NCBI GenBank assembly: GCA_024220505.1
Contig: JAKZZE010000027.1
Location: forward strand, 682,001-746,000
Direction of reading: 5' to 3'
DNA: 64,000 bases
DNA from: Rhizopus arrhizus
Taxonomy: Eukaryota; Mucoromycota; Mucoromycetes; Mucorales; Rhizopodaceae
The position numbers and the translations under genes are program-made. Under the pieces are notes generated by a model. It searched no databases. It was not told where the DNA came from and worked only from the letters and a program-made list of their open reading frames with translations. Positions 10,303-20,668 of the stretch are shown piece after piece (the first letter of the stretch is position 1; every line of letters begins with the position of its first letter).

Positions 10303-10525
10303 ATTTTTTGAGATTATTCTTTGGGGTTATTTATATGTTTTTGGATTTTATGTTTTGTTCTGTTTTTGGTATTTTGAATGGTTGTTATAACATAAGAGGC
10401 GGTTGTTGTAAACTGCAAGGCGTTCGTTATAAACTGCAACGATTTAAATTCCGACGTTTCATTCTTGTTTGTTACAATATTTATTTGTAAAACAAGCTTG
10501 ACAACAACACCAAAAGAAAAACTTG

Positions 10526-10530
10526 AAAAA
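10526..10530 (-). terminator. RNA polymerase III T-run terminator of tRNA-Val
   Basis: On the minus strand the tRNA is followed after three bases by TTTTT and shortly after by another T5 run. Confidence 0.6.
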
Positions 10531-10533
10531 GGA

Positions 10534-10607
10534 TGATTTCTGCCAGACTCGAACTGGCGACCGCCTGTGTGTTAGACAGGCGTGATAACCAACTACACCA
10601 AGAAACC
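10534..10607 (-). tRNA. tRNA-Val(AAC)
   Basis: A 74-nt cloverleaf on the minus strand. The acceptor stem GGTTTCT pairs with AGAAATC (one G-U), followed by discriminator A. The D arm is GTGTAGTTGGTTATCAC. The anticodon arm is CCTGT-CTAACAC-ACAGG with anticodon AAC. The T arm is GCCAG-TTCGAGT-CTGGC. No intron. Box A and box B are both intact. LINE-A is inserted 8 bp upstream of its 5' end, and the G1 LTR lies 57 bp downstream, so the gene is pinned between two retroelements but looks functional. Confidence 0.95.
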
Positions 10608-10615
10608 AGGTGTGC
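10597..10615. repeat. LINE-A target site duplication, left copy
   Basis: The 19-bp sequence ACCAAGAAACCAGGTGTGC is repeated exactly at 20650-20668. It includes the first 11 bp of the tRNA-Val gene plus 8 bp of upstream flank. Confidence 0.9.
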
Positions 10616-10952
10616 GCATCTTCTTTCGTAATTTTGATTGTTACACCATTTTTCACGGCTAAACAATCATCCGTTCACACTTCTTTAAAGAAAAACAAAG
10701 CAATCCATAATTAGTTCAATCAATCCATCCAAGATAAACAACAAACAACTACCCTCACCTTCTAAGATTGAAATCCCATCGAGAAATCCAACAAATACTC
10801 CTTTAGACAGTCAGAAGAACAGCAACAACAAAAGACAAACTTCCCCTGACCCTGAACCCTCTGCCGCCACTAAACGCACCCTCGCAGATCGTTCTCCGCC
10901 CTTCCTACCTCTTGATATTGAGCGTCACCCAACCGGCAAGCCAAAGCACAAC

Positions 10953-13900
10953 ATGGATATAGCCAATATCACCAACCCTACCAGCATCACCACCACATTG
11001 ACAAGCGAGCCAGATTTCCATTTTGGCCCTGCCACTGCCCCTACCGCATCGGCCCTCTCACTTAATGGGCCTCTTGACTTTGGTATCCTTCCCGGTATGC
11101 CTGATTGGTTCCAACCGATCATGGCCATGATTACCAGCCAAGGTCAACGCCTTGCACACCTGGAAGCTCTGACCAAAGAGAACCAGAACCTAAGAGCTGA
11201 CCTTGAGGCGGCTCATCGCCGTATTAAAGAGCTAGAGGCTCTTAATGCCCCACTTACTGCTACACCTAAGACTGTAGCAGTTAACAAGCCTGCTGGATCT
11301 GAGGCCTCCAAGTGGAAGTCACCTCCCACTCCTACCTCCACTCCTGCACCTACAACTTCCTCGTTCGCCTCGGCTGCTCGTAAGGGTATGCGTACCACGC
11401 AGCCACCCAAGCCCAAGGCTACCACCCGTACCCGTAAAGCACCTTCCAAACGCCAACTTCAGGTCGCTGCCCGTACCTTTGCTCCTCCTCCTGTACACTA
11501 CGGCGCAAAAAATCTCCGCATAACACTCATTGTAGGCGCGGATTAGTAAAATAAAGATGCTAAAAATGTCGAATTTAGCATAATTTAGAATAAGATTGGA
11601 ATAACATTGGAGTAAAACATGATGCTACATGAACTCTCATACGCTTTCACATAACAATTTAATTGGATGAGGCAAAATTGGAGTAAAATGGAGTAAAATT
11701 GGTCTAAAGTATAACAATTTAATTGGACGAGGCAGACATTAGCTGTTCTGTATATAAGCAGAGTATGGCTATGTTTAATCAATTATGTCCAGTAAAATGG
11801 GTAGGTTTATTATTGTATAGGGCAGTATAAATGGACAAATTTAAATGATTTAATAATACGATGCTTTATTTATTTTATTATATTATTCATTTAATATACA
11901 TTTGAATAAAAAAAAAAGTAATAACAAAAAAAAAATAATAACAAATGAAAAGGAATAATAAAAGAAAAGGAATAATAAAAAAAAAAAGGAATGCAGAATG
12001 AACAGATCCAATATAATCGTACGTCATTACTTACCTGTCCTCGACAATATTCAATGCAACCCATTTAGCAGATTTAATTACTTTCAACAATCTACATTGC
12101 AATCTATATTCAACAGAATAATTAATATTTAAACATATGTGTTTTAATCGCAAGATTAAATAAAAAATTAAACAAAAAACAATAGCAGCAATATAAAATT
12201 AAAATCCTTCTTTATTGCAGATTTCTTTATATTGCGAAAAGGCCTCGCTTTATGGATAAAAAGTTGGCATCTATTTATATTCTTTGTGAGCGTAGATATA
12301 AAAGATATAGACTCGGTCACGATGTCGTGCTGAAGAACCAATGATTAAGCTAAAGCTTGTCGATGTTCTAATATATGCATCTGAAATTGAACAATAGAAA
12401 TAATAACCAGTCAATTAACTTTGATCTAATTACTTTTGGGGTTGACAATTGATTAGACTCTCTAGGATGACAGATATTGATCTTATTGTTCTAAATTTGG
12501 AAAAGTGTGGAATTGTTCAATCATAGTTTAATCTTTTTGTGTATCGTTATTTATTTTAATACAACTGATATCATATAGAAAATAACTATGTTTACAACAA
12601 TATGCAATTTTATTTCTATTTACCAAAATTGTTTTCCTTTTTTTTATCACATGATAGATAATTGTCTTATACAACCATTGTTACTTTTCCTCAAGTCCGT
12701 GCGCCTATGCTTTATTGGGTTTAATAATACTCTATCATCATTGCTGTTATCGTTAATATCATCACAGTTGCTTCATACAAAATCCACATTGCAAAATAAA
12801 ACAAAGTATTAAAATCTAATAAAAAACATCAGTTAAGAAAAAAGTAACAAGCAAACAAATTATACCTTTTGTCTTGTTCAAACATACTATCTATACAATA
12901 TGTTGTTGGTTAAGGTTCAATCTATCTGAAGCAGCATATAGTATAATTTTACCTAATATCAACAGCATACACAATATGAAACAACACACCAAGCATAGTA
13001 TACAAAAGCAGAGGATGAATAGTTGCGACAAACTGGTCTACAGCATGATAGAGTATTCATTATACAGCTAGGTTGCACACTACAGATAGAGTCAGTAAGG
13101 TGTCAAAGTAAGTAGCGGAAAGGAATACAAATAATGATATAAAGAGCAAGGGTTGTTGCATGTTGTAATGTAGCTATAAATAAGTTTTCTTTTAATTAGT
13201 GAACCATTCGTTAAAAACATCTTGTTTGACTAAAGCTCTCGCAATATTTGAAGTAAAAGAATACTAGAGCTTACTATAAGCGAAGATAAAAGAAATGGTT
13301 AAAAGGAATACAACATTCAACAACTTCATACCCATGCAACATAATAATTGTTATTTTTTTTTTCATTTGTAATGCGTTGACTGTTTGAGCTGATTTAGTT
13401 TTAGCTATTTTGTTTTCAAAACATGATGCATATCAGCAATAAGTAAAAGTATCAAAAACTGTTAACAAAGTAGAGTAATAATGAATATACGAAAAAAAAA
13501 AAAAAAAGAAAAGAGCCATAAAAAAATAAAAAAATAAAATAATGCTTTAAAATCCATGCAAGTTTATTTCATACAATTAACGTCATAGGACCAATGGCAT
13601 TGAAGAATAATAACTAAGCTATATAAAAAAGTACCAACATTACCATCATGGAGATCTAGTCATGACAAGACAATTCTAAACGACATTTAACAAACAATAG
13701 TAGAATTTATTTAACAAAGATAAAACAATAAAAGGAAAAAGAAACAATTCTATTCTTCTCTTTTTATTTTGACGACGAGAAGTAGGACGAGTGCCAGAAC
13801 GGGTGGTAGACATAATAGTATGCTTTCCGATCTTTAATGCCTTTTTTCTTCATTTCATTTATGTAGCCTTCTTTTTTTTTATTTTTTTATGCTTTTATGC

Positions 13901-14315
13901 CTATGTCTATGATTTAATAACTTCTTTTTCCATGTTCCTTTTTTTTTTTTTTTAATTACCATCAAAACTCCATCCAAATATATATCTAATCTTCTCTTAT
14001 GTATTGCTGTATTCACGTAAATCACTCTTCGACTATAGTCCAAATAAATTCTATGCATATGTTTCTATGCTTAAAACCTTTTACAAGAAACTATTTTTAT
14101 ACGTTTTGTAGCTGTAATAAAAAAAATCGTTTAAGAGTTTTTAAACAAAGCTTCAGGTTTTGTATCTGTTAACAAGTTGCACTGCAAAATGATATGTTAT
14201 TTGACACCTTCCATTATCTCTATAGTGTTACGTTGTTGTTAAAGGGATTTATAGCCTTATATCCAATATGCTAATCAAAATAAGATTTTTTTCATTATGA
14301 GTACTGAACTTGTAT

Positions 14316-14359
<44 letters not shown>

Positions 14360-16393
14360 CCTACCAAATAAAGACTTTTTTTCTACTAAATATTTCATAA
14401 AGCATAGGACTAAACGGAATGTAGCTCATATACTATAAACATACATTAGATGCAATGTATATCAACAAACGATCACTATTTACCTTAAAAAAAAGCTAAT
14501 TCTTGTTAAATAATTGTAAAAACTAGATTAAGGTACAAGATAAATGATAACAGTTTAATTGTTAGCAAGTGTTTAGAATAGTAAAAATAATTACGAGCCG
14601 TAAGAATTTCGTAGCAGGATTACATGAAGAAAGAAAAGAAGTACAATCGGAAGTTTCTTGTACTTTTTGAAACGCTTGTAAGTTCTAACGACGTCATCCC
14701 AGAGCATTTGCAAACTCGTTTTTTTTTTATTGCAATTATTTTTGAAATTCGGTTTATTTTAATTCATGATTACAACAATTATTAGTAGTCAAACAGATTG
14801 AATTCCTTTGGCTTCAATTAAACTGACTATAACAGAGAAAAAATATAATAACAAAGGACAACCTACTCAAATCAATATTTTTACCCAATGAAGAAGTAAT
14901 TTAAACAAATTACTTTATTGTATATGGTCTGAATTTGATAATAGTTTATACAACTCTTTTTTATATCTATTACGCATTTATATTCTTCAGTTTATTTCCC
15001 CATATTTAATACAAAAAAATAAAGATTCACAACTATGACAAATCACTCTCAGTTCAATTAACATAAAAAGTTTGTAATGTAACTCGACTAGTAAAAGTAT
15101 AATGAAGCAGTACTACAATTGGATACAAAGAAAAGTTACAGCAATCAAAGCATATCTTGTTTAAATTTGCTAAAATAAATAGAACTAACGGTACAGGCGC
15201 ATTACTGACTTTTTGCCATAATGTTTACATGTCTTCTTTTTTACATTTTAAGTTTTCATTAAAAACATATCAGCTAGAGCACAAGATGTGGAAGTGGTTT
15301 AAGATACGACAATTGACAGAGGCATAAAAAAACGTAAGCTTTGTTCTTTTTTTTTATATTTTTGGCAGCAATGGAGTTATAAGTTGTCTCTTTTTTTGTT
15401 GTTGCAAATTATCTATTCTAAAAACAACCACAAAATATAGTTCAAGAAAGAAACAAAAAAGAGAGTCGCAGAACATTTTTTTTTTTTAAAAAATAAAAAA
15501 TTGTACATAATCTACCTTCTTTGTAATTGCTTAAAAAAACCAATGAAAAGGAATCTTTTTTACGACCATTACAATCATAATGCAGAAAAATGCAAGTTGT
15601 GTAATATCGGTTCGTTACGTCTTTTAACAGCAAAACTCAGGTTTTATATAGTTTAAAAAGTGATTTTGCCAAGTAGATCCAGCCCATTTCAATATTTACC
15701 TGCAAAAAAAAAAAAAAAGTGGAGCAATAAAAATGAATGGAGCATTTAAAAAAAAATGCGGAGAACAACCAAAAAATAAACTCAAAAATACACCAGAAGC
15801 GCTGTAAAAAAATGCTGCAACGAGTATTCGTATCCTTCAAGCAGGATTCTTTGCGCCGTAGTGGTAAATAACGGGTTCCAATACCTTTACCTTCCTTGTC
15901 GCTTCAGGGAGTCCATCACCAATGTTCGCAAGAAGGTAGGTATGCTTGGCCTGGAGAACTGGCGTATTCTCGACGTCTACCACCCCACCACCCGCGTGGT
16001 AGCACTCCTTGTCCACAACGAGTACGCTTCGACTGCCACTAATAAGCTTGATACAGCTGGTATCAAGCTCATCAACGATTTTGATCCTCGCGATCCCACC
16101 AACCTGCGCGATAACAAATACCAAGACCTCTCAGAAAATGAGAAACAACAAAGATGGTGCAGATCCACACCTCTCACCTCCTCACCGCCCTGGATCGTAT
16201 GCGTCCTACTGTGCGCTCAGCTGTGGCTCGTGATTTCATTGCCAAGCAATGGATCACTACTCAAGCCTTTGCTGACCACATCAAGACAACCACCCTCACT
16301 CCTGTGCAAGCCATCCCAGTTGATACCGACATGGACGAAGCACCTCAACCTGTTCCTGCTGGTAATGGCGAACCAGACACTGAACAGTTATGA
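10953..16393 (+). pseudogene. LINE-A ORF1, split by CACTA copy 2 and frameshifted
   Basis: The 5' part (10953-11495) encodes a Thr/Pro/Lys-rich protein with a coiled-coil around LAHLEALTKENQNLRADLEA. The CACTA element enters at codon GTA 11493-11495, which is also the 3-bp TSD, and the frame resumes exactly at 15864. The downstream part (15864-16393) resembles LINE-B ORF1: GFQYLYLPCR..., NWRILDVYHPTTRVVALLVH and NDFDPRDP. Around 16148-16153 the homology changes frame, as if one A were lost from an A run. It ends EQL, with TGA overlapping the ORF2 ATG. L1 ORF1 proteins bind RNA as chaperones; that role is assumed here. The frame is open upstream of 10953 without an ATG. Confidence 0.8.
11496..15863. 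mobile_element. Non-autonomous CACTA element, copy 2
   Basis: 4368 bp with the same 14-bp inverted ends as copy 1 (6258-10189) and TSD GTA (11493-11495 and 15864-15866). It is highly similar to copy 1 over its length but has about 465 bp more (12140-12604). The junction in copy 1 falls at a shared ATATG, which suggests a microhomology deletion in copy 1. No transposase ORF is seen. The short basic-peptide ORF recurs (start 13813, minus), though here the stop is shifted. Insertion is in the same relative orientation as copy 1. Confidence 0.85.
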
Positions 16394-19300
16394 GTCAGGT
16401 AAATAACCATAATAATAACATATACCCCCCTTCCACTCCTTCAAATACAACAACAAACAAGATTACTATGTCCTTATGGAACTCCAATGGTTGTGGTCGC
16501 CACACCATTGAAGCTGTTACTAACGCCCTCCCTCCTACAGATCTACTCTTCCTTACTGAAACGTGGCTTCTGCCACCGTTGAAGTTCCTTACAAATTGGA
16601 AGCAGTATCACACTTATGCAATACCAGTTGACAACGCTTTTCGTGGTGAAATGGGTATCAGCCTCTTAGTTCACCCGGATTGCCCTCATCAAGTCACTCA
16701 TTTTCCCTCCTCCTCTCCTTATGTCCTCTCTGTTCAAGTCTCAAACCTGCTGATTCACTGTGTATACTTGCCTCCGGCACTATCAGTTGATGAAGCAATT
16801 GCAGTACTTGACAGTTTACCCGCTCAATCTCACCCCTCACAACACAACACCATCATTTGCGGTGACTTTAATGCAAGACATCGTGACTGGTTAGGTGATC
16901 ATCGAACATCAACAAGAGGAAATGCCTTACACAGCTGGGTAGTTGAAAATGGCCTCACTTGCTGGAACACTGAACTTGCTTACGGTATTCCCACTTATAA
17001 TGCTCACACGCGGTTCAGTAGTCTTACAGGTAGCCATTATCGCAGTATCATTGACCTCTTTCTTAGCACTCAAGAGCTCCACAATGCACATCTGAGGGTC
17101 CATGACGATCTTTCTCTCGGGTCTGATCACAGTCCTCTGACTCTCTCTTGTCTTGTGCCTCCTCCACCTGCTCTACCTAACCATCCTCGACTACTCTGGA
17201 ACCTAAGTAGACTATCCGAACATGATTGTACCTATGTGCAATTATTCAAGGATAAGATACGACCGTTCCTTCAGTTGCTTCAAGAATATACCTCTGCAGA
17301 TGGTGTCTACACCTCTGTACGTCCCGACCTTGATGCACTGACTCTTCAGTTCAACGAGATTATCCAGTCTAGTTTGGATCAGTCCGTTGGCCGCAAGAGC
17401 CCCAAAAGTCGTCACCATGCTTGGTTCTGGACAGCCGACCTGCAGGCCGCGTTTGACCATCGCGGGTCTTGTAGACGTGCTTGGAAAAGAGCCTCTGGTC
17501 CCAGCAAAGCAGCAAGATGGACTGACTATACTTTGGCATGCTTGCGGTACAAGTCAGAGCTTCGTCGTCGACGTCGTTTTACTTGGAAACAGTTTTGTCA
17601 CAAGTTGTCATCTGGTCCTCTTGCTGATACTAACTCTATTGTCAGTAGGATTCGGCGCAACCGAGTGATCCAACCACAATTCTCTCATCCAGAAGGTCCT
17701 CGTGTTGCTGCCACAGTCATGGCGAGACATCTTCAACAGGTGTTCTCTGGTGCAAATCTGCCTGACACTCGATACCCTGCCCCTCCCATTCCTGACGGTC
17801 CTCATCCCATTGATGAAGCCAGCTGTCCATTTTCGACCAGTACCGTACACCATGCTTTGTTGAAACGTCTTTCGAGACGCAAAGCCCCTGGTGTAGATCA
17901 CATCCGTACTGAAATGCTGTTGCCGATAGTGGATGAGGTCGTCCCTGTCATCACCCTTCTCTTTCAACTCTGTTGGAAGTGGTCAGTTATTCCTTCTGAC
18001 TGGCGTACTGCCCAGGTAGTTCCTATCTACAAAAAAGGAGATGCCTTAGACCCAGGTAACTATCGACCTATCTCTCTTACCTCGATCATGCGTAAGCTGC
18101 TTGAGCTCTGTCTACAAACCGAGCTTGAATCTACTGCTCCTCCTCTGGATCCTGTACAGGGCGGTTTCCGCCATCATAGAAGTGCGCTCGATCAGGCTCT
18201 GTGTCTGCATGAGTTGTGTCGTCAACACACTATCGACCACTCTGGCGAGCCTCCTGTACTTGCATTCCTAGACATCAAGTCTGCATATGATACCGTTGAC
18301 CGTGCTATCGTTTGGCGTGCCCTCGAGACGCATGTGTCTGAACCCATGCTTGGTATCTTACAATGCCTATTTGATCAGGTAAGTATTCAAGTACTACTCG
18401 GTGGTTACTCCTCTCCCTCCTTTTGGCCTCGTACCGGTGTATTACAAGGTTCAATCCTCTCTCCTTTCCTCTATTCCATATACATCAACACTCTGCCAGC
18501 GGCTCTTCGTGATGTCCGTCTGCCCGTCTCAGCTCGGTATTACAGCTCTATGCCCCAACGTGAGTTCGGTGGCCTCTGGATCAACTGCTTACTGTATGCT
18601 GATGATGTGGTTCTCATTGCAGCTCCTGAGGTTATGCCAAAGTTGCTCATGAGAGCAGAGGATCACTCGCGCTCCCTTGGATACAGGTGGAATCCTGCCA
18701 AGTGTGTAGTGCTCAATTGCCCTAGCGACCATGGAGGACGTCGAATGAAGCTCTACGGGTCTCCCATACCCAAGGAACCTTCGTTCTCTTATCTTGGCGT
18801 TCCTTTTAGTCCACAGGGAAAGATATCTACTGACCTTCTTCTTCGTAGGAACACAGCCTCTGCAGTATCAGCCATGCGTGCGACTCTGTTGCCCATCGGT
18901 ATTCGATCTCCAAGCTTCTCTCGTCTCACTGCCAGCCGTCTATACTCTACGTTCATCCGACCAAAGTTTGAATACGGTCTGTGCCTCTGCACCTTCCAGG
19001 TCAAGCAACTCGCCTTACTTGAAAAATCCCAAGACCTGTGTCTTCGTATGGCTTTCGGTGGTCATCGTACCTCATCAACCGGCGTCTACAAGCACTTGGT
19101 CAATCTACCATCAATGAAAGAAAGATCAGTTACACTGGTATTCAAGTTCATTTTGAGAGTCCACTTCCTCCCTGAAGACACATTACTTTCGATGATACTC
19201 TCATTCGTTGACACCACTCCTATCATCACCCGTAATCGTTTTCGTTGGCCGGCCTTATTGAAGTCAAACTCTATCTGGTCCAACCCAACGTTAACAGATG

Positions 19301-19884
19301 GTCACGCTTCAACAGCTGACAAGCTCACCTATCTCTCTTCTCCTGCCTCTGTTCGTCGTACTATTGTCGCTTATCGCACGCAAGTCCTTACAAGCATATA
19401 CCGAAAGCCGAATCCACCAGTCCTTCTCTCTGCCTGTCGGCCATACCTGGGTGTAGATCCCATTCTCACTCTGCCAATGACAGTGTATGATCGAAGTCGA
19501 CTGGTTCGATGGCGCATGGGGTGGCTTCCCGGTCGCCCTACTGCCTGTCGCTGTGGTCATCCCCATGCTTCGCGCGCCCATCTGCTGAGCTGCCTTCAGG
19601 TAGCAAGGCGTTTGGGTGTTGCCTCAAACACACGACCGAATCCCTTAGATTACGTGCTGAATCAACTTCCTCATAAGCTTCCAGCTTATCACTCTCCTGC
19701 TCTCTTCTCTCGTTGGTCTACTTGGTGGCCAACCATCTGCGAAATCATGTTTGAAGTAGAACAAATCTGCCAGCCTGACGAAGAATTCACATCTGAAGCA
19801 TCTGACATCACTGGCCAATTACTCCTTGACAAGCTCATGCCAGTTCCAACTGTGCCTCTTGCTTCTCTTATAGATCTCGAATAG
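16390..19884 (+). CDS. LINE-A ORF2: APE-type endonuclease and reverse transcriptase
   Basis: 1164 aa, open throughout. The endonuclease (about residues 25-235) shows SLWNSNGCG, LTETWLLPP, IICGDFNARH, SIIDLFLS and SLGSDHSPLT, which supply the Asn, Glu, Asp and His of the APE fold. The RT (about 500-800) has PIYKKGDALDPGNYRPISL, GGFRHHRSALDQALCLHEL, AFLDIKSAYDTVDR, TGVLQGSILSPFLYSIYIN and the catalytic LLYADDVVLIA. Near the C-terminus CRCGHPHASRAHLLSC is a Cys/His zinc-binding cluster as in L1 ORF2. The start ATG overlaps the ORF1 stop (ATGA), implying re-initiation. The protein nicks target DNA and primes reverse transcription there. Confidence 0.95.
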   Translation: MSQVNNHNNNIYPPSTPSNTTTNKITMSLWNSNGCGRHTIEAVTNALPPTDLLFLTETWLLPPLKFLTNWKQYHTYAIPVDNAFRGEMGISLLVHPDCPHQVTHFPSSSPYVLSVQVSNLLIHCVYLPPALSVDEAIAVLDSLPAQSHPSQHNTIICGDFNARHRDWLGDHRTSTRGNALHSWVVENGLTCWNTELAYGIPTYNAHTRFSSLTGSHYRSIIDLFLSTQELHNAHLRVHDDLSLGSDHSPLTLSCLVPPPPALPNHPRLLWNLSRLSEHDCTYVQLFKDKIRPFLQLLQEYTSADGVYTSVRPDLDALTLQFNEIIQSSLDQSVGRKSPKSRHHAWFWTADLQAAFDHRGSCRRAWKRASGPSKAARWTDYTLACLRYKSELRRRRRFTWKQFCHKLSSGPLADTNSIVSRIRRNRVIQPQFSHPEGPRVAATVMARHLQQVFSGANLPDTRYPAPPIPDGPHPIDEASCPFSTSTVHHALLKRLSRRKAPGVDHIRTEMLLPIVDEVVPVITLLFQLCWKWSVIPSDWRTAQVVPIYKKGDALDPGNYRPISLTSIMRKLLELCLQTELESTAPPLDPVQGGFRHHRSALDQALCLHELCRQHTIDHSGEPPVLAFLDIKSAYDTVDRAIVWRALETHVSEPMLGILQCLFDQVSIQVLLGGYSSPSFWPRTGVLQGSILSPFLYSIYINTLPAALRDVRLPVSARYYSSMPQREFGGLWINCLLYADDVVLIAAPEVMPKLLMRAEDHSRSLGYRWNPAKCVVLNCPSDHGGRRMKLYGSPIPKEPSFSYLGVPFSPQGKISTDLLLRRNTASAVSAMRATLLPIGIRSPSFSRLTASRLYSTFIRPKFEYGLCLCTFQVKQLALLEKSQDLCLRMAFGGHRTSSTGVYKHLVNLPSMKERSVTLVFKFILRVHFLPEDTLLSMILSFVDTTPIITRNRFRWPALLKSNSIWSNPTLTDGHASTADKLTYLSSPASVRRTIVAYRTQVLTSIYRKPNPPVLLSACRPYLGVDPILTLPMTVYDRSRLVRWRMGWLPGRPTACRCGHPHASRAHLLSCLQVARRLGVASNTRPNPLDYVLNQLPHKLPAYHSPALFSRWSTWWPTICEIMFEVEQICQPDEEFTSEASDITGQLLLDKLMPVPTVPLASLIDLE

Positions 19885-20649
19885 CTTGTTCACTGTTCCT
19901 TCTCCCATATAGACTTCCACAAAAAGTTTTTTTTTTAAAAAAAAAAAAAGTTTTAAAAAAAAAGACAAAAAGATAAAAAAAAAAAAAGTTCAAAAAGAAA
20001 AAGTTAAAAAAAAAAAAAACGAAGAAAACTATACTTATCTCACGCCATTTGGCCTTTATTCTTAACCCCGCCCAGTTTTTGACTGCTGGCCGTACTATAC
20101 TGTATACCAACAAAAAAAAAAAAAAAAAAAAGAAAAATTAAAAATTACAAAAAAAAAGAAAAATTAAAAGAAAAAATTTGTTTATTGTATACCATTTCTT
20201 GTACACATCCCTGCCTACGAACATCTCTCCTGTAGCTTTCTGCTTTTGTTTTGTCTCTAGTGTTCTATGGTCTAGACTATATTACCTTTGAATCTGCCAG
20301 CATTGCCTTCGGTGCCCACTAGGCCCTATTTAACATCTACTTGACAATTATCAGCTCTTTGTTCTTGTAACCATCTATTGCTCCAACTACCCTCGCGCGT
20401 TCAGTCGCCTATCCACTGCCTTATGGCCTCCCACTGCTTCTTCTACCGATATTTTCTCTCGTGTAACAAGATTCTGCCCCTGACCTGCTTTGCCTACCAC
20501 CGCTTTATGCAGCCACACACTTTTTTTTTGGGATCAATCCTGTTTTTTTTATACATTCCCATATTATTCTTTTATAATATTCACTCCAAGGCGAGACATT
20601 ATGCCCATACTGGCCCAGTCTCCATAGCCTTCTCTAATAGAAATCTTTT
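19885..20649 (+). other. LINE-A 3' UTR
   Basis: 765 bp with several A-rich runs (19935-20020, 20112-20180), a pyrimidine-rich distal part and no ORF of interest. The end is defined by the target duplication at 20650. Confidence 0.7.
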
Positions 20650-20668
20650 ACCAAGAAACCAGGTGTGC
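20650..20668. repeat. LINE-A target site duplication, right copy
   Basis: Exact repeat of 10597-10615, including the first 11 bases of tRNA-Val (reverse orientation). Confidence 0.9.

Larger units (their letters stand above)
1..10476 (-). mobile_element. Ty3/gypsy LTR retrotransposon G1 (left edge cut by window)
   Basis: Gene order on the minus strand is 5' LTR, PBS, gag, RT-RNaseH, integrase, extra ORF, 3' LTR. RT before integrase is the Ty3/gypsy order. The 5' LTR (high coordinates) is split by a CACTA element at 6258-10189. The 3' LTR continues past the left edge, so the target duplication cannot be checked. I see no protease domain between gag and RT. The LTR boundary lies 57 bp from the 3' end of a tRNA-Val gene. 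Confidence 0.9.
5981..10476 (-). repeat. G1 5' LTR, split by a CACTA element
   Basis: The plus strand begins TGTAATAAAT at 5981 and ends TTTGTTACA at 10476, giving TGTAA/TTACA terminal inversions. Removing the CACTA element (6258-10189) and one TSD leaves about 561 bp. The outer part (10331-10476) matches the 3' LTR piece at the window start. The microsatellite at 10253-10302 is inside it. Confidence 0.75.
10616..20649 (+). mobile_element. LINE-A, full-length L1-type non-LTR retrotransposon at a tRNA gene
   Basis: Flanked by a perfect 19-bp target duplication, and about 5.66 kb long once the CACTA insertion is removed. It has a 5' UTR (10616-10952), ORF1 (broken) and ORF2 (intact), overlapping at ATGA. 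The 3' UTR (19885-20649) holds several internal A runs, but the element ends in AATCTTTT without a poly(A) tail. It belongs to the same broad clade as LINE-B/C/D, though clearly diverged from them. Confidence 0.9.

Noticed and set aside
12588..13071. ORFs of 60-75 codons inside CACTA copy 2, and similar ones in copy 1
   Set aside because: AT-rich chance ORFs, not kept open in both copies and without a domain.
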